The notes beneath the pieces were generated by a model. That model made no database searches and was not told the origin of the DNA. It saw nothing but the letters and a program-made list of their open reading frames with translations. Positions 57,348 through 63,195 of a DNA stretch of 63,195 nt are shown piece after piece. How positions within the stretch are numbered: position 1 is the stretch's first letter; each line of letters starts with the position of its first letter. Position numbers and translations under genes: made by a program. The stretch is from Nocardia cyriacigeorgica (GTDB taxonomy: Bacteria > Actinomycetota > Actinomycetes > Mycobacteriales > Mycobacteriaceae): the NCBI RefSeq assembly GCF_029868385.1, contig NZ_JARWNX010000032.1, forward strand, positions 1-63,195, given 5' to 3'.

Positions 57348-58637
57348 TCAGTGGAACTGGCCCTCTTCGGTGGAGCCCTTCAGGGCGGCCGTCGAGGTGT
57401 TCGGGTCGACGGTGGTTGCGATGCTGTCGAAGTAGCCGGCACCGACCTCACGCTGGTGCTTGATGGCGGTGAAGCCACGCTCTTCGGCGGCCTTGAACTC
57501 GCGCTCCTGGAGGTCGACGAAGGCGGTCATGCCCTCGCGGGCGTAGCCGTGGGCCAGGTCGAACATGCCGTAGTTGAGCGAGTGGAAACCGGCGAGGGTG
57601 ATGAACTGGAACTTGAAGCCCATCGCGCCGAGCTCCTTCTGGAACTTCGCGATGGTCGAGTCGTCCAGGTGCGCCTTCCAGTTGAAGGACGGCGAGCAGT
57701 TGTAGGCCAGCAGCTGGTCCGGGAACTCGCTGCGGACGGCCTCGGCGAACTTCTTGGCGACCTCGAGGTCCGGCACGCCGGTCTCCATCCAGATGAGGTC
57801 GGAGTACGGGGCGTAGGCCTTGGCGCGGGCGATGCAGGGCTCGATGCCGTTCTTCACGCCGTAGAAGCCCTCGGCGGTGCGGGTGCCGTCCAGGAACTCG
57901 CGGTCACGCTCGTCGACGTCGGAGGTCAGCAGGGTGGCGGCCTCGGCGTCGGTGCGGGCGATGACGACGGTCGGCACACCGGCGACGTCGGCGGCCAGAC
58001 GCGCCGAGGTCAGGGTGCGGATGTGCTGCTGGGTCGGGATCAGCACCTTGCCACCGAGGTGGCCGCACTTCTTCTCCGAGGCGAGCTGGTCTTCCCAGTG
58101 CGAACCGGCGACACCGGCCGCGATCATGGCCTTCTGGAGCTCGTAGACGTTGAGCGCGCCACCGAAGCCCGCTTCACCGTCGGCGACGATCGGGGCCAGC
58201 CAGTTGGCGACCGAGGTGTCGCCCTCGACCTTGGCGATCTCGTCGGCGCGCAGCAGCGCGTTGTTGATGCGGCGCACGATCTGCGGCACCGAGTTGGCCG
58301 GGTACAGCGACTGGTCCGGGTAGGTGTGGCCGGACAGGTTCGCGTCACCGGCGACCTGCCAACCGGACAGGTAGATGGCCTTCAGGCCGGCGCGGACCTG
58401 CTGCACGGCCTGGTTACCGGTGAGGGCGCCGAGCGAGTTGATGTAGTCCTCGTTGTTGACGAGATCCCAGAGGATCTCCGAGCCGCGGCGAGCGAGCGTG
58501 TGCTCCTCGACGACGGTGCCCTGCAACTTGACGACCTGATCGGCCGTGTAGTTGCGGGTGATGCCCTTCCAGCGGGGGTTGGTGTCCCAATCCTGCTGGA
58601 TTTCGGCAGCGGTCTTCGGGGTGCCGACAGTCGACAT
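57348..58637 (-). CDS. icl: Isocitrate lyase
   Basis: 429-residue enzyme splitting isocitrate into glyoxylate and succinate, the first step of the glyoxylate shunt for growth on acetate or fatty acids. The catalytic cysteine is C191 in [11 protein letters not shown], the same number as in M. tuberculosis ICL1. ATG 58637 has GGAG 6 nt upstream; GTG 58649 is less likely. A divergent-type upstream region with palindromes suggests RamB-type regulation. Confidence 0.97.
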   Translation of the reverse strand: MSTVGTPKTAAEIQQDWDTNPRWKGITRNYTADQVVKLQGTVVEEHTLARRGSEILWDLVNNEDYINSLGALTGNQAVQQVRAGLKAIYLSGWQVAGDANLSGHTYPDQSLYPANSVPQIVRRINNALLRADEIAKVEGDTSVANWLAPIVADGEAGFGGALNVYELQKAMIAAGVAGSHWEDQLASEKKCGHLGGKVLIPTQQHIRTLTSARLAADVAGVPTVVIARTDAEAATLLTSDVDERDREFLDGTRTAEGFYGVKNGIEPCIARAKAYAPYSDLIWMETGVPDLEVAKKFAEAVRSEFPDQLLAYNCSPSFNWKAHLDDSTIAKFQKELGAMGFKFQFITLAGFHSLNYGMFDLAHGYAREGMTAFVDLQEREFKAAEERGFTAIKHQREVGAGYFDSIATTVDPNTSTAALKGSTEEGQFH

Positions 58638-58725
58638 CTGTGACTCCACTTCCTCGTTCGGTCGGTGCCGCGCCGTCCGTGGTCCACCGAGGTGGTTTCA
58701 CTCGAACTGCTGGAGCGGCAATTTG

Positions 58726-58890
58726 CAGGCTTGCTAGGCCCAAGGGGTGTACTTCCACACGATGGCATATCCAGAAATAGCCGTCTACCTGTTGTAACTG
58801 TGAATCTCAGCTAGGTTTCACCCACACTTTGCTAACTCTGCGAAATTTGCGGGCTAATTGCAAGCGTGAAATCTACTCGCGAGTAGTGCT
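58726..58890. promoter_or_regulatory. icl promoter region with candidate RamB-type sites and a palindrome
   Basis: CTTTGCTAACTCTGCGAAATTTGC (58828-58851 region) and GGGCTAATTGCAAGCG resemble the TTTGCAAA-type sites of RamB, the known regulator of icl in corynebacteria and mycobacteria. CTACTCGCGAGTAG (58873-58886) is a perfect 14-bp palindrome of unknown owner. The rest of 58638-59271 contains no supported gene. Confidence 0.5.
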
Positions 58891-59271
58891 GACATGCGGT
58901 TTTAGCGTAACGCCCGTACTGTTTGAGATCGGTCGGCGGTCCCGCGCCCCGCCCAGCCGACGCGCCGGGCTGTGAGCACACTCACAAGGCTTACGGCCGC
59001 AGCATTGTGCGACCCGTCACGCGACGACACGCGGGTTCCGCGAGTCGAGGGCTGCGATGCGTCCGCACACCACGGCCCATTCGCCGAAAATCATCCGACC
59101 GCCCGGAGCCACACGCGACGCGGCGCGCCGACGATCGCGCGAACCGAGACCGGCGTGAAGGCCGGTCGGGCACGATGGGCGATCGACCGATCGGGCACAC
59201 TCGATAGCAGCCGACTCCAGGACAATCGTCCAGTTCTCGCGACGACGCGGAGTCCTTCAGACAGGAGCGCC

Positions 59272-60411
59272 ATGCGGACCACCAGGCTCATCGCCGCCAT
59301 CGCCACCGGCTGCGCCACGGCGGCGCTGCTGTCACCCGGTGCGCAGGCCGCACCGAGCGGCACCGGCATCGTCGATTCCGTCCAGCCGCTGACGTCGGCG
59401 GCGACACTGCCCGGCTCGGTGGATTCGGTCCGCATCACCTATTCGTCCACCGGCGCGGGCGAGGTCCCGACGCAGACCAGCGCCGCGGTCTACTTCCCGC
59501 CCGGCGCGGCGCCCGCGGGCGGCTGGCCGATCATTGCCTGGGCCCACGGCACCGTCGGCCTCGGCGACGACTGCGCCTACAGCGTCGCCGGACCCGGCGC
59601 GGTCGAACGGGACTGGGAGTATCTGGGCACCTGGCTGGATCAGGGCTACGCCATCGTGGCCGCCGACTACGCCGGACTCGGCGGTCCCGGCGAGCATCCG
59701 TATCTCAACGGCGTGGTTGAGGCCCACAATGTGGTCGATGCCGTGCGGGCCGCGACCCGGCACTTCGACTCGCTGTCGAACAAATGGGTGGCCGTCGGCC
59801 AGTCGCAGGGCGGTGGCGCCGCGGTGTTCACCGCGCGCTACGCCACCGAGTTCGGCGGCCCCGAACTGGACTATCGCGGTGCGGTCGGCACCGGCGTGCC
59901 CGCCTACATCGAGGACATCGCGCTGCCACTCGGTCCGGGAATGCCGCCGATCGAGTTGAGCCCGCACTCCACCGCGTATGTGCTCTACATCCTCAACGGT
60001 CTGCGCACCACCTATCCGGAGCTGGATATCGAGTCCTATCTGACCGACTCGGGCCGCGATTGGCTCGCCCGCGCCCGGCAGGCCTGCATCGGACCCTTCG
60101 GTGACGAACTGAGCGCGAACGACGTCGTGGTCGGCGATCTGTTCGCCCGCCCGCTGAACCAGATCCCGGATCTGCACGGTCTGCTGCGCCGATACATGGG
60201 CCTGCCCGAATCGGGCTACGACAAGCCGCTGTTCCTCGGCCAGGGTCTGCGCGACACCGATGTCATCACCCCGCAGACGCTGCGCTTCGCCGCCGTCCTC
60301 GCCGCCGCGGGCGAACCGGTCACGCTGCGCACCTACCCGACCGGTCACGACGGCGCCGTCAACGATTCCCTGCCGGACTCGCTGCCGTTCGTACGCGATC
60401 TGTTCGCCTGA
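59272..60411 (+). CDS. Secreted lipase-like alpha/beta hydrolase (LIP family)
   Basis: 379-residue exported protein. The signal peptide is MRTTRLIAAIATGCATAALLSPGAQA (about 26 residues). The alpha/beta hydrolase domain has the oxyanion segment IIAWAHGTVGLGDDCAYS, the nucleophile elbow VAVGQSQGGGAAVF, and the late Asp/His in GLRDTDV and PTGHDGAV. It fits the secretory lipase (LIP) group acting on triacylglycerols or esters. AGGAG precedes the ATG. It lies near the fatty-acid-use genes icl and fadB2. Confidence 0.88.
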   Translation: MRTTRLIAAIATGCATAALLSPGAQAAPSGTGIVDSVQPLTSAATLPGSVDSVRITYSSTGAGEVPTQTSAAVYFPPGAAPAGGWPIIAWAHGTVGLGDDCAYSVAGPGAVERDWEYLGTWLDQGYAIVAADYAGLGGPGEHPYLNGVVEAHNVVDAVRAATRHFDSLSNKWVAVGQSQGGGAAVFTARYATEFGGPELDYRGAVGTGVPAYIEDIALPLGPGMPPIELSPHSTAYVLYILNGLRTTYPELDIESYLTDSGRDWLARARQACIGPFGDELSANDVVVGDLFARPLNQIPDLHGLLRRYMGLPESGYDKPLFLGQGLRDTDVITPQTLRFAAVLAAAGEPVTLRTYPTGHDGAVNDSLPDSLPFVRDLFA

Positions 60412-60534
60412 CCGGTTCGGTCCGGCAAACTCCGCGCAGCATTCATCCTCCGGTCACCACGGCGTCATTCGACTCGACGACGATCGCCGGAATTCTCGCT
60501 CGGCGAGAAGGCGTGACAAGCAGGAAAGGGGCCG

Positions 60535-62841
60535 ATGGTGGCCAGGATGAGACGGCGATGGCTATTCGCCACGGTGGCAACGGTTTCGGTGGCGGCGGTC
60601 GCCTGCGGAACCGATGACGGCACGGCGGGGCCACCCGCAGCAGACGGCTGGCAACGCGATGCCGCGACCAGCTACCACCGGTTGGCCACCTATCCGGTCT
60701 TCGGCAACCTTCCCGAAGGTGTCGCACCGAGCACACAGACCGTCGCCGAGATCTCGGCCGTCACCGAGGACGGCAACACCCTGATCTACACCGACGCTCC
60801 CGGTAAGCGCATCGGCTTCCTCGATCTCACCGATCCGGCCGCGCCCACCGGAGCGGGTTCGATCTCGCTCGAACAGCTCGGCCACGCCGACGATCAGCCG
60901 ACCTCGGTCGCGGTCGCCGGTGACCATGTGCTGGTCGTGATCGACAGCAGCGGTGGTGATTTCACGCGGCCGTCCGGCCGGGTGGATATCGTCCGGATCA
61001 GCGACCGCACCAAGGTGCACAGCATCGATCTCGGCGGCCAGCCCGATTCCATCGCGATGAGCAAGGACGGCACGCGGGCCGCCATCGCGATCGAGAACCA
61101 GCGCGACGAGACCTTCACCCCGGACGGTGGCGAGGAAGGCGACCTCCCGCAGCCACCGACCGGTTTCGTCCAGCTCCTCGACCTGAACGGCGCACCGGAC
61201 CAATGGTCGGCACGGCCGGTCCGCATCGACGAGGCCGCCGCCCGCGCGGCGGGGCTGGACACTCCACAGGACCTCGAACCCGAGTACGTGAGCATGAATT
61301 CGCGCGGCGAGGTGGCGGTGACGCTGCAAGAGAACAACGGCATCGCCATCATCGACGCGGCGAGCGCGACGGTGCGCACGGTGTTCTCGGCGGGCACGGT
61401 GAGCGTCGACGGGATCGATACCGCCGACGACGGCGTCATCGACCAATCCGGTTCGATCGAGGATGTCGCACGCGAACCCGACGCCATCGGCTGGATCGGT
61501 GACGGCCATATCGCGGTGGCCAACGAGGGCGACCGGAAGGGCGGCAGCCGCGGCTGGACCGTGTTCGACGCCGCCACCGGTGAGGTGGTGTGGGATGCGG
61601 GCAACTCCTTCGAGCAGCTGACCGTCCGCACCGGTCTGCACGCCGAGGGGCGCGCCGAGAAGAAGGGACCCGAGCCCGAGGGCCTGGCCGTCACCGAACT
61701 GGATGGCACACCGGTCGTGCTGGTGGGGTCGGAGCGCGGCAACTTCGTCGCGGTCTACGACGTCGCCGATCCGGCGGCGCCGAAGTTCCGGCAGATCCTG
61801 GCAACGAACGTCGGCCCGGAGGGCATCCTGCCGATTCCCTCGCGCAATCTGCTCGCGGTGTCGTCGGAGGAGGACGTGGCCGATAAGGGACTGCGCGGCG
61901 CGGTGACGGTCTTCGGGTACGGCAGCGGATTCGCGGACGAGGGCACGCCGCAGTTCCCCTCGATCGTCTCCGCCGACGGCGCGAACGGCGCACCGATCGG
62001 CTGGGGTGCGCTCGGTGCGCTGAGCGCCGATCCGGCCGCCGCCGACCGTCTCTACACCGCCACCGACGCCGCCTACGGCCCGTCCAGAATCCTCGGTCTC
62101 GATATCTCGACCCAGCCCGCCGTCATCGACACCGAGCTGGCGATCACCGACAACGGTGCGCCGGTGAACCTGGATATCGAGGGCATCGCCGCCCGTACCG
62201 ACGGCGGCTTCTATCTCGCGGTCGAGGGTGCGGAAGGCCCGGACAACGCCCTGGTGCGGGTGGCGAAGGACGGCGCTGTCGAACAGCGCATCACTCTGCC
62301 CGCGGATATCGGCGCCGAACTGGGCAAATACGGGCTGGAGGGCGTCGCCGTACAGGGCTCCGGCGCCGAGGAGACGGTGTGGGTGGTGTTGCAGCGCGAG
62401 CTGGCGTCCGATCCGAAGGGTGTGACGCGGATCGGTAAATACTCCCCCGCCTCGGGCGAGTGGCAGTGGTACGGCTACCAGCTCGACACCACCTCCACCG
62501 AGGGCGACTGGATCGGCGTCTCGGAGATCGCGGTCGACGGCGATGCGCTGCTGCTGCTCGAACGCGACAAGCTCAGCGGACCGGACGCCGCGCTCAAGGC
62601 CGTCTATCGGGTGGCGATTCCCGGCGAGCCCGGCGTGACCGGCACCGTGGCGCCCACCGTGGTGGACAAGACCCGCGTGCGCGATCTGCTGCCGGATCTG
62701 GCCGCCACCAATGGCTGGGTGCAGGAGAAGGTGGAGGGCATGGCCGTCGCCGGTGACGGCGGGTTGTACGTCGTCACCGATAACGACGGCGTCGATGACG
62801 CGACCGGCGAAACGGTTCTGTTGCGCGTCGAACTTTCCTGA
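60535..62841 (+). CDS. Phytase-like/esterase-like beta-propeller lipoprotein
   Basis: 768-residue exported protein. A lipobox-type end VAAVAC (Cys about 24) follows a hydrophobic leader, then a Thr/Asp-rich mature region. Repeated beta-blade units (for example VDIVRISDRTKVHSIDL, GFVQLLDLNGAPDQW, SSRNLLAVSS-type) and a C-terminal LDIEGIAARTDGGFYLAVEGAEGPDNALV form the phytase-like domain that in related proteins binds calcium and hydrolyses phosphate esters; the activity here is unproven. AAAGGGG precedes ATG 60535. Confidence 0.8.
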   Translation: MVARMRRRWLFATVATVSVAAVACGTDDGTAGPPAADGWQRDAATSYHRLATYPVFGNLPEGVAPSTQTVAEISAVTEDGNTLIYTDAPGKRIGFLDLTDPAAPTGAGSISLEQLGHADDQPTSVAVAGDHVLVVIDSSGGDFTRPSGRVDIVRISDRTKVHSIDLGGQPDSIAMSKDGTRAAIAIENQRDETFTPDGGEEGDLPQPPTGFVQLLDLNGAPDQWSARPVRIDEAAARAAGLDTPQDLEPEYVSMNSRGEVAVTLQENNGIAIIDAASATVRTVFSAGTVSVDGIDTADDGVIDQSGSIEDVAREPDAIGWIGDGHIAVANEGDRKGGSRGWTVFDAATGEVVWDAGNSFEQLTVRTGLHAEGRAEKKGPEPEGLAVTELDGTPVVLVGSERGNFVAVYDVADPAAPKFRQILATNVGPEGILPIPSRNLLAVSSEEDVADKGLRGAVTVFGYGSGFADEGTPQFPSIVSADGANGAPIGWGALGALSADPAAADRLYTATDAAYGPSRILGLDISTQPAVIDTELAITDNGAPVNLDIEGIAARTDGGFYLAVEGAEGPDNALVRVAKDGAVEQRITLPADIGAELGKYGLEGVAVQGSGAEETVWVVLQRELASDPKGVTRIGKYSPASGEWQWYGYQLDTTSTEGDWIGVSEIAVDGDALLLLERDKLSGPDAALKAVYRVAIPGEPGVTGTVAPTVVDKTRVRDLLPDLAATNGWVQEKVEGMAVAGDGGLYVVTDNDGVDDATGETVLLRVELS

Positions 62842-62875
62842 GTTCCTCCGCGGCGGGCGGCGGGGAATAGTTGGA

Positions 62876-63110
62876 CGCCCCCCCCCCCGGTGTGTGGCAC
62901 CACACAAAACCCCCCGGGGCCCCCACTTGGGAACAAAAAAAATAACTGGGAGGTCAATATCTGCCCCACTATCAACCTGAAGCAGCACGCGACAGCGGAC
63001 TGAACCCCGAACCCGCAAGCATAGCAGCTCATCAACAGACACTAAAAAACATCTACCAGCCCACCGGGGTAATGACCGATTTCCGCTAGCAGTGGGCGGC
63101 GGCAGCTGTC
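62876..63110. other. Low-complexity, AT-richer stretch, possible assembly artefact
   Basis: Homopolymers (11 C at 62878-62888, 8 A at 62935-62942) and a drop in GC differ sharply from the surroundings; no gene is supported. It may be an error-rich join rather than real sequence. Confidence 0.5.
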
Positions 63111-63137
63111 ATTGTGGTTGACGTGACGATCACGGCC

Positions 63138-63195
63138 ATGGACTTCGAACACTGTTACCGAGCGGTCTCCACCAGGGACTCCCGCTTCGACGGGC
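63138..63195 (+). CDS. Ada/AlkA-type DNA repair protein, N-terminus only (cut by window end)
   Basis: The frame reads MDFEHCYRAVSTRDSRFDG, the start of the Ada/AlkA-like metal-binding domain found in bifunctional methylated-DNA repair and 3-methyladenine glycosylase proteins. The ATG at 63138 is used; GTG 63123 is in frame and would add 5 residues. Only 19 residues are visible, so the full domain order and function cannot be judged. Confidence 0.7.
   Translation, partial: MDFEHCYRAVSTRDSRFDG

Overview
The window is high-GC, gene-dense DNA from a mycolic-acid actinomycete, most likely Nocardia or a close relative. The evidence is gene content: PknG, a WhiB3-type protein, HbhA with its XRE partner, paired ClpP1/ClpP2, an EspG-like protein, a PapA-type acyltransferase, and an icl/3-hydroxyacyl-CoA dehydrogenase pair ordered as in Mycobacterium tuberculosis. 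The species call is inference. No tRNA, rRNA, CRISPR array, prophage or insertion sequence was seen. The first gene (NAD-glutamate dehydrogenase) and the last (Ada/AlkA-type DNA repair protein) are cut by the window edges. Layout: 0-8 kb is a nitrogen/glutamate block (NAD-glutamate dehydrogenase, SPFH zinc-ribbon protein, amino-acid permease, PknG). 8-14.3 kb holds regulators (WhiB3-like, MerR, large LuxR-type ATPase) and two small secreted glycine-rich proteins. 14.7-24.7 kb holds a serine hydrolase, phosphoketolase, FKBP lipoprotein, trigger factor, clpP1-clpP2, purU and an alpha/beta hydrolase. 24.9-28 kb is the XRE-hbhA-DUF2516 operon plus a DUF445 protein. 28-33.6 kb holds a TetR, a UbiB-like kinase, a saccharopine-dehydrogenase-like enzyme, a methyltransferase and a GntR with candidate operators. 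33.7-35.5 kb is a small type VII secretion-type trio ending in an EspG-like protein. 35.5-44.1 kb holds PPK2, an AurF-like diiron protein, an acyl-CoA synthetase, small enzymes, a DUF6745-type two-gene module and a TetR-controlled DsrE/flavin-binding pair. 44.5-53.6 kb holds the DsbA-VKOR oxidative folding pair, an HtrA-like protease, an AI-2E-type permease, an alcohol dehydrogenase, a DEAD-box helicase and a PapA-like acyltransferase with a divergent TetR. 53.7-63.2 kb holds a MetE-like protein, the dehydrogenase/isocitrate lyase pair, a secreted lipase, a phytase-like lipoprotein and the start of an Ada/AlkA gene. The most notable observations are these. (1) The MetE-like protein keeps the overall MetE sequence but has lost three of the four zinc ligands; a new Cys/His/His cluster lies nearby. 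(2) A 20-bp palindrome ending in AGCGGTAC sits in front of three separate genes (the permease and both secreted glycine-rich proteins), with a related fourth site, suggesting one unknown regulator. (3) Four long palindromic elements with related arms follow stop codons directly. (4) A second operator is shared by the XRE/hbhA operon and the alpha/beta hydrolase. (5) The icl and hbhA segments, close together in M. tuberculosis, keep order and strand here but lie about 30 kb apart.
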